A stretch of DNA of 24,534 nucleotides from assembly GCA_900551555.1 (NCBI GenBank), contig URWC01000009.1, forward strand, positions 1-24,534. Reading direction: 5' to 3'. This document shows positions 13,178 through 23,147 of this stretch, piece after piece. Position 1 is the first letter of the stretch; each line of letters opens with the position of its first letter. The position numbers and the translations under genes are program-made. The notes under the pieces were generated by a model. The model was not told the origin of the DNA, did not search any database, and saw only the letters and a list, made by a program, of their open reading frames with translations. The DNA is from an uncultured Collinsella sp. (GTDB lineage: Bacteria > Actinomycetota > Coriobacteriia > Coriobacteriales > Coriobacteriaceae).

Positions 13178-13897
13178 ATGCCAAAAGCGATATACGAAGG
13201 AATCTACCGAGAAATACGCTCGCGCATCATTAATGGGACCTATGCGTTTCAGGAGATGCTGCCAACCGAAGCCGAGCTGACCGCGGAGTTCGGATGCACT
13301 CGCAATACCGTCCGTCGCGCCTTGGGTATGCTGGCCGACGGGATGTTTGTGCAGCCCATACACGGCAAGGGCGTGCGCGTTATTTGGCTTAAGGGCGAAA
13401 CCGACATGTTGGGCGCACTCGAAGAGGTTGAGTCGTTTGGCGAGTTTGCAAAGCGCAACAATGCCGTTGCATCTACGGACGTTAAGTCTTTCGAACATCT
13501 GGTTTGCACCGAGCAACTCTCTCGTCACCTGGGCTTTAAGGTGGGCGAGGAGTTGATTCGCGTAGTGCGTGTCCGAAGCCTCAACGGCAACGCGCGCCAA
13601 GTGGACCATGGCTATTTTTTGGCGTCGATCGCCAAGGGCCTGACTCCCGAGATCGCGGCAGATTCTATTTACGGCTATCTGGAGCACAAGCGCGGTGTCA
13701 AAGTGATGGCGAGCCGTCGTACGGTGAGTGTCGAGCTCGCCAACGATGAGGACTGCAGCTATCTTGACCTCGGCAAATACAACTGCGTTGCCGTCATGGA
13801 GAGTCAGTCGTACACCTCGGACGGCATCTTGTTTGAGGTGACGCACACTCGCACACACCCCGAGATCTTCCATTACCGTGTCAATTCCAAGCGATAG
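13178..13897 (+). CDS. GntR/HutC-family regulator, TreR-like, 239 aa
   Basis: Residues 1-70 are a GntR winged helix: IYREIRSRIINGTY, LPTEAELTAEFGCTRNTVRR, then ALGMLADGMFVQPIHGKGVRV. Residues ~90-235 are a UTRA ligand domain (LGFKVGEELIRVVRVRSLNG, YGYLEHKRGVKV, VELANDED, VAVMESQSYTSDGILFEV, THPEIFHYRV). The domain order and length fit TreR-type repressors, which bind sugar phosphates. ATG 13178 has GAGGTG 6 nt upstream. It is divergent from the PTS-phosphatase gene, and a palindrome close to the TreR operator recurs in both promoters and two others. It is the most likely local regulator of alpha-glucoside genes. The true ligand is not known from sequence. Confidence 0.9.
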   Translation: MPKAIYEGIYREIRSRIINGTYAFQEMLPTEAELTAEFGCTRNTVRRALGMLADGMFVQPIHGKGVRVIWLKGETDMLGALEEVESFGEFAKRNNAVASTDVKSFEHLVCTEQLSRHLGFKVGEELIRVVRVRSLNGNARQVDHGYFLASIAKGLTPEIAADSIYGYLEHKRGVKVMASRRTVSVELANDEDCSYLDLGKYNCVAVMESQSYTSDGILFEVTHTRTHPEIFHYRVNSKR

Positions 13898-13935
13898 CCG
13901 GTTAGCTCGCAGCCTGACGAGACTCATGGCCTCAA

Positions 13936-13990
13936 AGAGAAAACGCCCGGTCAAACCGACGGTACATCGGCTTGACCGGGCGTTTTCTCT
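13936..13990 (+). terminator. Intrinsic terminator after gntR
   Basis: Two exact 19-bp arms (13936-13954 and 13972-13990; the left arm starts AGAGAAAACGCCCGG) with a further CCGA/TCGG pairing inside. The right arm ends CGTTTTCTCT, which supplies the T-rich side. It separates gntR from the importer operon. Confidence 0.9.
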
Positions 13991-14008
13991 GCATTCGATA
14001 ACAAATAA

Positions 14009-14020
14009 TTGTTTATACAA
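14009..14020. promoter_or_regulatory. Candidate operator site 3 (upstream of importer operon)
   Basis: TTGTTTATACAA is one base from TTGTTTAAACAA. It is also one base from TTGTATATACAA, the B. subtilis TreR operator as I recall it. It lies 75 bp upstream of site 4. Confidence 0.55.
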
Positions 14021-14083
14021 AACTTGTCAAGTATCAAGTTGAAATTACCGTTCACCGAAGTTTTTCTACCGCTCTAGTAATAC

Positions 14084-14115
14084 TTGTTCAAACAACTAGC
14101 CAAATAGCGTATCGT
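14084..14115 (+). promoter_or_regulatory. Candidate operator site 4 and importer operon promoter
   Basis: TTGTTCAAACAA (14084-14095) is followed by ACT and, 26 bp from its start, by TATCGT (14110-14115). This mirrors the gntR promoter. The leader that follows (to 14203) holds two small hairpins: GGGG-CAAAGT-CCCC, and GGCGGC-AAAGGGT-GCCGCC just before the ribosome binding site. Confidence 0.6.
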
Positions 14116-14203
14116 TCAAATCAGCAAAAGGGGCAAAGTCCCCGAGCCAATCTCCGAAGGCGGCGGCAAAGGGTGCCGCCACGGTGTGAAAGGGTGGATT
14201 GTA

Positions 14204-15520
14204 ATGAAGAACGAAATGAGCAGAAGGCAGTTCCTGGGCTTTGCTGGTTCCGCGGCTGCAGTTCTTGGTCTGGGCCTCGTGGGTTGCGGTGGTTCTGCCG
14301 GCTCCGGCTCCTCTGCTTCTGGTGACGCTGCCGAGGTCTACTTCCTCCAATTCAAGCCCGAGGTCGACAAGGAGTGGAAGGAGATCGCCAAGGCCTATAA
14401 GAAGGAGAAGGGCGTCGAGGTCAAGATCGTGACCGCTGCCTCCAACACCTACGAGGAGAAGCTCAAGTCCGAGATGTCCAAGAGCTCCGCTCCGACCCTG
14501 TTCCAGGTCAACGGCCCCACCGGTCTTAAGAACTGGAAGGATTACTGCGCCGACCTGTCCGATACCAAGCTCCGCGGTGAGCTCATTGACGACTCCCTGG
14601 CTCTGCAGTCCGACGGCAAGGATGTGTGCATCGACTGGGTTCAGGAGAGCTTCGGCATCATCTACAACAAGCAGCTGCTCGAGAAGGCTGGCTACAAGGC
14701 CGAGGACATCAACTCCTTCGACAAGCTGAAGGCTTGTGCCGACGACATCCAGGCCCGCAAGGACGAGCTTGGTGTCGAGGGTGCCTTCACTTCCGCCGGC
14801 ATGGACGACTCCTCCAGCTGGCGCTACACCACCCACCTTGCCAACATGCCGCTCTACTACGAGTTTGAGAAGGAGCACAACCAGGAGGACGACGAGATCA
14901 AGGGTGAGTTCCTCGACAACTACAAGCAGATCTTCGACCTGTACATCACCGACTCCACCTGCGATCCTTCGCAGCTTGCTTCCAAGACCGGCGACGACGC
15001 CACCAACGAGTTCGCAACCGGCAAGGCCGTCTTCTACCAGAACGGCTCTTGGGCCTACTCTGACCTCGTCAAGGCCGGCATGACCGACGATCAGATTGGC
15101 ATGATGCCGATCTACATCGGTGTTGACGGCGAGGAGAACCAGGGCCTGTGCTCCGGCGGCGAGAACTACTGGTGCGTCAGTTCCCAGGCTTCCGAGGATG
15201 CCCAGAAGGCCACCGAGGACTTCATGTATTGGTGCGTCACCGCTGACACCCCGACCAGCATCATCGCCGACAAGATGGGTCTGACCGCTCCGTTCAAGAG
15301 CGCCAAGGAGACTACCAACGTCTTCTCGCAGCAGGCCGTTGCCATGGCCAAGGACGGCAAGAAGACCGTCGCTTGGGACTTCGTCTACATTCCCTCCGAG
15401 GAGTGGAAGAAGAACCTCAAGCAGGCTCTGATTGCCTACGCTGCCGATAACAGCAAGTGGGACGGCGTCAAGAACGCCTTCGTCGATGGCTGGAAGACCG
15501 AGAAGGCCGCTTCCGAGTAA
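14204..15520 (+). CDS. ABC sugar-binding lipoprotein (maltodextrin-type), 438 aa
   Basis: An extracellular solute-binding lipoprotein (family 1) feeding the two permeases downstream. The N-terminus MKNEMSRRQFLGFAGSAAAV carries a twin-arginine signal (Arg7-Arg8, then QFLGF). A lipobox LVGC follows, with Cys28 as the lipidated residue and a Gly/Ser linker after it. The mature part has the YFLQFKPEVDKEWKEIAKAY start, an IVTAASNTYEEKLKSEM stretch, FGIIYNKQLLEKAGY, FATGKAVFYQNGSW and GGENYWCVSS, all typical of MalE-like proteins. ATG 14204 is chosen for GGGTGG upstream and the direct start of the signal. Codons are strongly C-biased, as expected for a highly expressed binding protein. Substrate is inferred from malQ/glgP context. 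Confidence 0.9.
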   Translation: MKNEMSRRQFLGFAGSAAAVLGLGLVGCGGSAGSGSSASGDAAEVYFLQFKPEVDKEWKEIAKAYKKEKGVEVKIVTAASNTYEEKLKSEMSKSSAPTLFQVNGPTGLKNWKDYCADLSDTKLRGELIDDSLALQSDGKDVCIDWVQESFGIIYNKQLLEKAGYKAEDINSFDKLKACADDIQARKDELGVEGAFTSAGMDDSSSWRYTTHLANMPLYYEFEKEHNQEDDEIKGEFLDNYKQIFDLYITDSTCDPSQLASKTGDDATNEFATGKAVFYQNGSWAYSDLVKAGMTDDQIGMMPIYIGVDGEENQGLCSGGENYWCVSSQASEDAQKATEDFMYWCVTADTPTSIIADKMGLTAPFKSAKETTNVFSQQAVAMAKDGKKTVAWDFVYIPSEEWKKNLKQALIAYAADNSKWDGVKNAFVDGWKTEKAASE

Positions 15521-15551
15521 GCAGTTGCTGCCCAAGCTATCTGATTAGCGA

Positions 15552-15587
15552 CAGGGGGCGGGCAGACGTTGGTTTGCCCGCCCCCTG
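15552..15587 (+). promoter_or_regulatory. Strong intercistronic hairpin after the binding-protein gene
   Basis: CAGGGGGCGGGCA and TGCCCGCCCCCTG are perfect 13-bp arms with a 10-nt loop. No T-tract follows; the next gene's ribosome binding site (GAAAGGA) comes instead. It is likely to stabilise the upstream mRNA, so that the binding protein is made in excess over the permeases, as in malE-malF intergenic stems. Confidence 0.75.
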
Positions 15588-15607
15588 CATATTGAAAGGA
15601 CCCTTTT

Positions 15608-16462
15608 ATGGGCAAAGCACTCAAGCGCTGGTGGCCGCTCTTTATGCTGCCCACGTGCCTGGCGTTTATGATCGGGTTCGTGATCCCTTTTATCCAGGGC
15701 TTCTATCTCTCGTTCTGCCAGTTTATTATCATTAGTAACGCGCACTTTGTCGGTATCGAGAACTACGTGCGCGCGCTGTCCGATCCGCAGTTCTCCACGT
15801 CGTTCTTCTTTACCGTGGCGTTTGCCTTCCTGTCGACGGTGCTCATCAACGTGATCGCCCTGGCCATTGCGCAGGCGCTCACCCGCAAGGCGCTCAAAGG
15901 CACCAACATCTTCCGTACGATCTTCTTTATGCCTAACCTGATCGGCGGCATCGTGCTGGGCTACATTTGGCAGATTCTGATCAACTGCCTGCTCTCCAAC
16001 GTGGGCGCCCAGCTCATCGCTCTTAACTCTGCTGCTGGCTTCTGGGGCCTTATCATCCTGACCCTGTGGCAGCAGGTCGGCTACATGATGATCATCTACA
16101 TCGCTGGTCTGCAGTCCATTCCGTCCGACTACATCGAGGCCGCCAAGGTCGACGGCGCTACGGCATGGCAGACGTTTTGGAAGGTTAAGATCCCTAACCT
16201 GATGCCGACCATCACCATCTGCCTGTTCCTGTCCATCACCAACGGCTTTAAGCTGTTCGACCAGAACCTCGCCCTTACCGGCGGCGCCCCCGCGCACTCC
16301 ACCGAGATGCTCGCCCTGAACATCTACAACACGTTCTATTCGCGTGCCGGTATCGCATGGCAGGGCATTGGTCAGGCCAAGGCGGTTATCTTCTGCATCC
16401 TGGTCGTGGCCATCTCCATGATCCAGCTTAAGGCCACGAGGTCCAAGGAGGTGCAGCAGTAA
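15608..16462 (+). CDS. ABC sugar permease, MalF-type, 284 aa
   Basis: A membrane subunit of the importer. It has about six transmembrane segments beginning with PLFMLPTCLAFMIGFVIPFI. The EAA loop that docks on the ATPase is at Glu177-Gly183 (YIEAAKVDGATAWQTFWKVK). LTGGAP and LNIYNTFY are also typical of MalF/MsmF-type subunits. The short N-terminus is that of the Gram-positive and actinobacterial group, unlike the long E. coli MalF. GAAAGGA lies 8 nt before ATG 15608. The stop overlaps the next start (TAATG), so the two permeases are translationally coupled. Confidence 0.93.
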   Translation: MGKALKRWWPLFMLPTCLAFMIGFVIPFIQGFYLSFCQFIIISNAHFVGIENYVRALSDPQFSTSFFFTVAFAFLSTVLINVIALAIAQALTRKALKGTNIFRTIFFMPNLIGGIVLGYIWQILINCLLSNVGAQLIALNSAAGFWGLIILTLWQQVGYMMIIYIAGLQSIPSDYIEAAKVDGATAWQTFWKVKIPNLMPTITICLFLSITNGFKLFDQNLALTGGAPAHSTEMLALNIYNTFYSRAGIAWQGIGQAKAVIFCILVVAISMIQLKATRSKEVQQ

Positions 16463-17301
16463 TGAAACGCGATAAGGTTATCAACCGCGCGCTCTCGATT
16501 TTCTTTACGATCCTGTCGCTCGCGTGGATCTACCCCGTGTTCATGATTGCGCTTAATTCTTTTAAGAAAGCGACCGCAATCAGCACCACCACGGCATTCG
16601 ATCTGCTCACGCCCGAGACGTTCAACGGCCTCGCAAACTACATGCACGCCCTTAACGAGCAGGGCTTTGCCTCGGCATTTATGTACTCGCTCATCATCAC
16701 GGTCACGTCGGTCGTGCTGATCTTGGTGTGCTGCTCCATGTGCGCTTGGTACGTGGTTCGTGTCAACAACAAGATCTCGAACTTCTTCTATTACCTGTTC
16801 GTGTTCTCGATGGTCGTGCCGTTCCAGATGCTCATGTTCACGCTGTCCAATTTGGCGGACCGCATCGGCTTTAACACGCCGTTCAACATCTGCTTTATCT
16901 ACCTCGGCTTTGGCGCGGGCCTGGCGGTCTTTATGTTCGCCGGTTTTGTAAAGAACATCCCGCTCGAGATCGAGGAGGCGGCCATGATTGATGGCTGCAA
17001 CCCGGTCCAGGTGTTCTTTAAGATCGTCCTTCCCATCATGAAGCCCACCTATCTTTCGGTCGGCATCCTCGAGACCATGTGGGTCTGGAACGACTATCTG
17101 CTGCCCTACCTTACGCTCGACTCCACCAAGTACAAGACCATTCCTATCTTGATCCAGTACTTCCGCGGCGGCTACGGCCACGTCGAGCTCGGCCCCATGA
17201 TGGCCTGCATCATGATGGTCGTTATCCCCATCGTTATCATGTACATCCTCTGTCAGAAGTACATCATCGACGGCGTGGTGGCAGGTGCCGTCAAGGGCTG
17301 A
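16462..17301 (+). CDS. ABC sugar permease, MalG-type, 279 aa
   Basis: The second membrane subunit, with about six hydrophobic segments. The N-terminal LAWIYPVFMIALNSFKK is standard for MalG/MsmG proteins. The EAA loop is at 171-178 (EEAAMIDGCNPVQVFFKI, then VLPIMKP), and WNDYLLPYL follows. The length is typical. The ATG overlaps the previous stop by one base. Together with the MalF-type subunit it should form the channel served by the ATPase downstream. Confidence 0.93.
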   Translation: MKRDKVINRALSIFFTILSLAWIYPVFMIALNSFKKATAISTTTAFDLLTPETFNGLANYMHALNEQGFASAFMYSLIITVTSVVLILVCCSMCAWYVVRVNNKISNFFYYLFVFSMVVPFQMLMFTLSNLADRIGFNTPFNICFIYLGFGAGLAVFMFAGFVKNIPLEIEEAAMIDGCNPVQVFFKIVLPIMKPTYLSVGILETMWVWNDYLLPYLTLDSTKYKTIPILIQYFRGGYGHVELGPMMACIMMVVIPIVIMYILCQKYIIDGVVAGAVKG

Positions 17302-17325
17302 TGCCGTAACTGTTTTGCAAGTTTC

Positions 17326-17352
17326 TGCGGCGCCCCTCAGCGCGGCGCCGCA
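17326..17352 (+). promoter_or_regulatory. Intercistronic hairpin before the ATPase gene
   Basis: TGCGGCGCC and GGCGCCGCA are perfect 9-bp arms with a 9-nt loop. No T-tract follows. It parallels the hairpin at 15552-15587 and may adjust the level of the ATPase transcript. Confidence 0.6.
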
Positions 17353-17369
17353 TATCGAAAGGTAGAGAC

Positions 17370-18569
17370 ATGGCCGAGATCGTTCTCAAACATGTTCAGA
17401 AGGTGTATCCCAACAACGAGTCAAAAAAGAAAGGCTTCTTTGGCAAAAAGAAGAAGACCGAGGAGAAGAAGCACAACCTCAAGGTTACCGAGGACGGTGT
17501 GCTCGCTGTAGAGGACTTCAACCTCACCGTTCACGACCAGGAGTTCGTCGTCCTCGTTGGCCCCTCTGGCTGCGGTAAGTCCACGACGATGCGCATGGTC
17601 GCCGGCCTGGAGGACATTACCTCGGGCGATGTGCTCATCGACGGCAAGCGTGTCAACGACGTGGCGCCCAAGGACCGCGACATCGCCATGGTGTTCCAGA
17701 GCTACGCTCTGTACCCCAATATGACGGTGTACGAGAACATGGCATTTACGCTCGAGCTCAAGAAGGTTCCCAAGGACGAGATCGACCGCAAGGTTCGCTC
17801 TGCTGCCGAGATTCTGGGCATTACCGAGTACCTCGACCGTAAGCCCAAGGCGCTCTCCGGCGGCCAGCGCCAGCGTGTCGCTATCGGCCGCGCCATCGTG
17901 CGTGACCCCAAGGTCTTCCTGATGGACGAGCCGCTGTCCAACCTGGACGCCAAGCTTCGTAACCAGATGCGTGCCGAGCTCATTAAGCTGCGCCACGAGA
18001 TCAAGGGCACGTTCATTTATGTTACTCACGACCAGACCGAGGCTATGACCCTCGGTGACCGTATCGTGGTCATGAAGGACGGCGTTGTCCAGCAGATCGC
18101 CACGCCGCAGGAGGTCTTCAACCATCCCGCGAACATCTTCGTCGCCGGCTTCATCGGCGTGCCGCAGATGAACTTCTTCGATGCCCAGCTGGTGCGCTCG
18201 GGCAACGGCTTTACCGTCAAGACCGAGGATATGAACGTGGCGCTCGCCCCCGAGACTTGCGCTCAGCTTGCCCTCAACTGGGACGGCGGCGACGTGAAGG
18301 AGATTACGGCCGGCGTGCGTCCCGAGCAGATCCTGCTTGCCGACAAGGGCGAGGAGGGCGCGCTCCAGGGTACCGTCGAGGTGACCGAGCTCATGGGCTC
18401 GACCGAGCATGTCCACGTGACCGCTCCCGACGGCCAGTTTGTCCTGATTATCCCCGTCGTCGACCTCGAGGCCAAGGGCGCGCTCAAGGCTGGCGACACC
18501 ATCTGGTTCAAGTTCGAGAAGAACGCGACCCACCTCTTCGATAAGGTCTCTGGCAAGAACCTTATCTAG
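17370..18569 (+). CDS. ABC importer ATPase, MalK/MsmK/UgpC type, 399 aa
   Basis: The nucleotide-binding subunit. Walker A is GPSGCGKST (64-72), Q-loop Gln110, signature LSGGQ (162-166), Walker B VFLMDEP (182-188) and switch His220 in VTHDQ. A C-terminal OB-type regulatory domain (~240-399) contains VAGFIGVPQMNFF and GVRPEQI, the hallmark of carbohydrate importers. A Lys-rich insertion (about residues 17-43, KKKGFFGKKKKTEEKKHN) lies between the first strand and the strand leading to Walker A, where most MalK proteins have only a short loop. ATG 17370 has GAAAGG upstream. ATPases of this group can energise several sugar importers. Confidence 0.95.
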   Translation: MAEIVLKHVQKVYPNNESKKKGFFGKKKKTEEKKHNLKVTEDGVLAVEDFNLTVHDQEFVVLVGPSGCGKSTTMRMVAGLEDITSGDVLIDGKRVNDVAPKDRDIAMVFQSYALYPNMTVYENMAFTLELKKVPKDEIDRKVRSAAEILGITEYLDRKPKALSGGQRQRVAIGRAIVRDPKVFLMDEPLSNLDAKLRNQMRAELIKLRHEIKGTFIYVTHDQTEAMTLGDRIVVMKDGVVQQIATPQEVFNHPANIFVAGFIGVPQMNFFDAQLVRSGNGFTVKTEDMNVALAPETCAQLALNWDGGDVKEITAGVRPEQILLADKGEEGALQGTVEVTELMGSTEHVHVTAPDGQFVLIIPVVDLEAKGALKAGDTIWFKFEKNATHLFDKVSGKNLI

Positions 18570-18637
18570 GCCCGGTGCATCCAGGCCCTTCCTTTGGGCG
18601 ACTGCGGTATTGCCATCCTTTTGCCGCGGTCACATAT

Positions 18638-18685
18638 AAGGCTCCCCTCCCGTCCACTGGGCGAGAGGGGAGCCTTTCTTTGTGT
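18638..18685 (+). terminator. Intrinsic terminator of the importer operon
   Basis: AAGGCTCCCCTC (18638-18649) and GAGGGGAGCCTT (18665-18676) are perfect 12-bp arms. TTCTTTGTG follows on the plus strand. Confidence 0.9.
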
Positions 18686-18708
18686 TGGGGCTGTCTGACC
18701 GGTCGTTT

Positions 18709-18926
18709 GTCTCGATCTGTAACGGGTGAGGCTGATTTCGGACGTTAGATGTTACAGATCGAGACGGTTCCGCTGAGCTAACCATTTCATCTAAATCTGT
18801 AACACCAAAGGTGAATTTCAGCTGCTAGATGTTACAGATTGAGATAAACCCAAGGGGAGGGGCCGGTATGTCTCAATCTGTAACAGCTGGGGCCGTTTTT
18901 ACCGAGTAGCTGTTACAGATCGAGAT
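18709..18926. repeat. Three-unit palindrome array, 80-bp period
   Basis: Three ~57-bp units start at 18709, 18789 and 18870. Each has a left arm like GTCTCRATCTGTAAC, a loop of exactly 27 nt, and a right arm like GTTACAGATYGAGAC. The first unit's arms are perfect over 15 bp; the other two have one mismatch each. Linkers are 23 and 24 nt. The loops of units 1 and 2 agree at 15 of 27 positions, so the whole unit was copied, with arms kept better than loops. The array lies between the terminators of the converging importer and glgP transcripts. No coding sequence is present in 18570-19025. Confidence 0.93.
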
Positions 18927-18965
18927 TGTTTGGTCGAGTCGGGTCACAGGGTAGCGTGCGGGCAC

Positions 18966-19000
18966 AAAAAGCGGAGCCGCGTTGCCACGACTCCGCTTTC
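18966..19000 (-). terminator. Intrinsic terminator of malQ-glgP
   Basis: On the minus strand AAAGCGGAG and CTCCGCTTT form 9-bp arms with a 14-nt loop, followed by TTGTGCC. It lies 26 nt after the glgP stop. Confidence 0.85.
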
Positions 19001-19025
19001 AAGAGGATGGGTAAAGGAAACGAAA

Positions 19026-21293
<2,268 letters not shown>

Positions 21294-21339
21294 GTTTTCT
21301 CCTGTGATGGGTTGTTTCATGTCTGCAATTCATAAGAAG

Positions 21340-21373
21340 CCCGCGCGAGGGGATTGGGGTGGCCTCGCGCGGG
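21340..21373 (-). terminator. Hairpin between malQ and glgP
   Basis: CCCGCGCGAGG (21340-21350) and CCTCGCGCGGG (21363-21373) are perfect 11-bp arms. On the minus strand CTTCTTAT follows, which is a weak T-tract. It could act as a partial terminator that tunes glgP relative to malQ, or as a stabilising stem. Confidence 0.6.
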
Positions 21374-21421
21374 AAAAGCAAGCGCGTCCGCACGGTGGGG
21401 AGGGGTCGGGCGCGGTAGCTC

Positions 21422-22927
21422 CTATTGAGGAAGCTCGATTTCGGCTTCCGACGGGATGCGGAAGTAGGTCTCGGTCCAGTCGGTGAGTTTGTGCTCGAGC
21501 TCGCGGGTGATGGCGCCGTCGAGCATGCGCCAGGTCCAGTTGCCGCCCAGCGTGGCAGGGGTGTTGATGCGCGCCTCGTTGCCCAAGTTGAGCAGATCCT
21601 GCATGGTGTAGATGCACGTGTCGCTCACGCTGGCGGCGATGGTGCGATTGAGTGCATCTGCCATGGGTTCGCCGGCCTGCTGATGGGTGTACAGGGCTGC
21701 CTGCTCACGCTGACGCGGGGTGGCCGTTCCCTCAAACCAACCGCGCGCCGTCTCGTTGTCGTGGGTGCCCACATAGGCGACGGTGTTGGCGATGTAGTTA
21801 TGCGGCAGGTAGTACGAGTTGGTGCCCTCAAAGGCAAACTGCAGGATCTTCATGCCGGGGAAGCCCGAGTTGTCGCGCATGTCGATGACGCCGGGGGTGA
21901 GGAAGCCCAGGTCCTCGGCGATGATGGGCAGCGTGCCGAGCTTTTCCTCGAGCGTCTTGAAGAACTTGAGGCCGGGACCCTGCGTCCACGAACCGTAGGA
22001 CGAATCGGGTGAGGAGAACGGCACCTCCCAATAGGCCTCGAAGCCGCGGAAGTGATCCAGGCGGATGACGTCGTACATGTCGAGGGCGGCGCGAATGCGG
22101 CCCTCCCACCAGGAGAAGCCGTCGGACTCCATGGCGTCCCAGTCGTAGATGGGGTTGCCCCAGTACTGGCCGGTGGCCGAGAACTGGTCGGGCGGCGTGC
22201 CGGCGACGCTCACCGGATTGCCGGCGGCGTCGATCTTAAAGAGCTCAGGTGTCGCCCACATCTCGACGGAGTCACGCGAGACATAGATGGGCAGGTCGCC
22301 GATGATGAGAATGTCGCGCTCGTTGGCATAGGCCTTGAGGCGGCTCCACTGGCGATCGAAAAAGTACTGCGTCATCTGGTGGTAGAGCATATGCGCCGGA
22401 TGGTCGACGCAGACCTTGGCGGAAGCCTCGCCGCGGGTGCGGAGCTCCGCGGGCCACTCCCAAAACGCCTTGAGACCGCACTCCTCTTTGACGGTCATGA
22501 ACTCACAGTAGGGGATGAGCCAGTCCTCGTTGGCCTGGATAAAGTCATCGAAATCGGCCGGCTTGTCGGCAGCAAAGCGCTCAGCGGCGCGGTCGAGAAT
22601 CTGACGGCGGCCGTCAAAGATAGCACCGTAGTCGACATTGCTGGGGTCGGATCCCAGATACACGCCATCGATATCGCGCTGCTCCAGATACCCTGCCTCG
22701 ATAAGCTCGGCAAAGTCGATAAAGTTGGGGTTGCCTGCGCGGGCCGAGAACGACTGATAGGGCGAATCGCCATAGCTGGTCGTCGTAAGGGGCAGAATCT
22801 GCCAGTAATGTTGTTTGCACGAGGCGAGAAAATCGACGAAGTCGTAGGCATTCCAGCCAAAGCCGCCGATTCCGTATGGTCCGGGCAGAGATGAGACGGG
22901 CATGAGGACGCCGCTTGCACGCTCCAT
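21422..22927 (-). CDS. malQ: 4-alpha-glucanotransferase (amylomaltase, GH77), 501 aa
   Basis: Transfers glucan chains between maltodextrins in the cytoplasm, giving longer chains for the phosphorylase and free glucose. GH77 features are SGVLMPVSSLPGPYGIGGFG at the N-terminus, GDSPYQSFSARAGNPNFID, and the catalytic set: Asp291 in IRLDHFRGFEAYW, Glu338 in IIAEDLGF and Asp390 in GTHDNETARGWF. At about 500 residues it is the short bacterial/plant-plastid type, without the N-terminal extension of E. coli MalQ. The start is uncertain: ATG 22927 has GGTGAG 7 nt upstream, while TTG 22942 and GTG 22939 are in frame further up. A TreR-like operator lies in its promoter. Confidence 0.96.
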   Translation of the reverse strand: MERASGVLMPVSSLPGPYGIGGFGWNAYDFVDFLASCKQHYWQILPLTTTSYGDSPYQSFSARAGNPNFIDFAELIEAGYLEQRDIDGVYLGSDPSNVDYGAIFDGRRQILDRAAERFAADKPADFDDFIQANEDWLIPYCEFMTVKEECGLKAFWEWPAELRTRGEASAKVCVDHPAHMLYHQMTQYFFDRQWSRLKAYANERDILIIGDLPIYVSRDSVEMWATPELFKIDAAGNPVSVAGTPPDQFSATGQYWGNPIYDWDAMESDGFSWWEGRIRAALDMYDVIRLDHFRGFEAYWEVPFSSPDSSYGSWTQGPGLKFFKTLEEKLGTLPIIAEDLGFLTPGVIDMRDNSGFPGMKILQFAFEGTNSYYLPHNYIANTVAYVGTHDNETARGWFEGTATPRQREQAALYTHQQAGEPMADALNRTIAASVSDTCIYTMQDLLNLGNEARINTPATLGGNWTWRMLDGAITRELEHKLTDWTETYFRIPSEAEIELPQ

Positions 22928-23012
22928 GAATGCGCTCACCAACCTTCTTGTTGTGGGGTCGGCCTGCCGATGGGTGTGCAGTCCGCCTCCGATGTTCTGA
23001 TTCGGTACGCCT

Positions 23013-23037
23013 ATTGTAAAACATGTTGTTTAAACAT
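23013..23037 (-). promoter_or_regulatory. malQ promoter with candidate operator site 5
   Basis: TTGTTTAAACAT (23026-23037) matches the shared palindrome at 11 of 12 positions. On the minus strand a TACAAT -10 box (23013-23018) begins 19 bp from the operator start, so the site overlaps the -35 region and spacer. ACATGT repeats also flank the core (23021-23039). Confidence 0.6.
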
Positions 23038-23091
23038 GTACAGGCAAGATAAAAAAGTTGGTCGATTTTCGGCGAATGGTTACATGCCATG

Positions 23092-23125
23092 AAAAAGCCC
23101 CGACCTCACAACGTGAGATCGGGGC
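23092..23125 (-). terminator. Intrinsic terminator after galE
   Basis: Read on the minus strand, GCCCCGATCTCAC pairs with GTGAGGTCGGGGC around GTT, and TTTTTC follows. The single imperfect pair is a G-U on the minus strand but C-A on the plus strand, which fits galE as the transcript that uses it. Confidence 0.85.
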
Positions 23126-23147
23126 AAGAGCGGTATGTAGGTTTTTG

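Noticed and set aside
14104..14203. A riboswitch in the importer operon leader
   Set aside because: Only two short GC hairpins are present, and the leader is too short for a known sugar-sensing aptamer; no class could be matched.
17421..18533. A 370-codon minus-strand frame opposite the importer ATPase
   Set aside because: An antisense artefact of strong codon bias; the plus strand encodes a complete MalK-type ATPase with every motif.
18709..18926. A CRISPR array
   Set aside because: Repeats alternate in orientation, the loops between arms are diverged copies of one another rather than unique spacers, and no cas genes are nearby.
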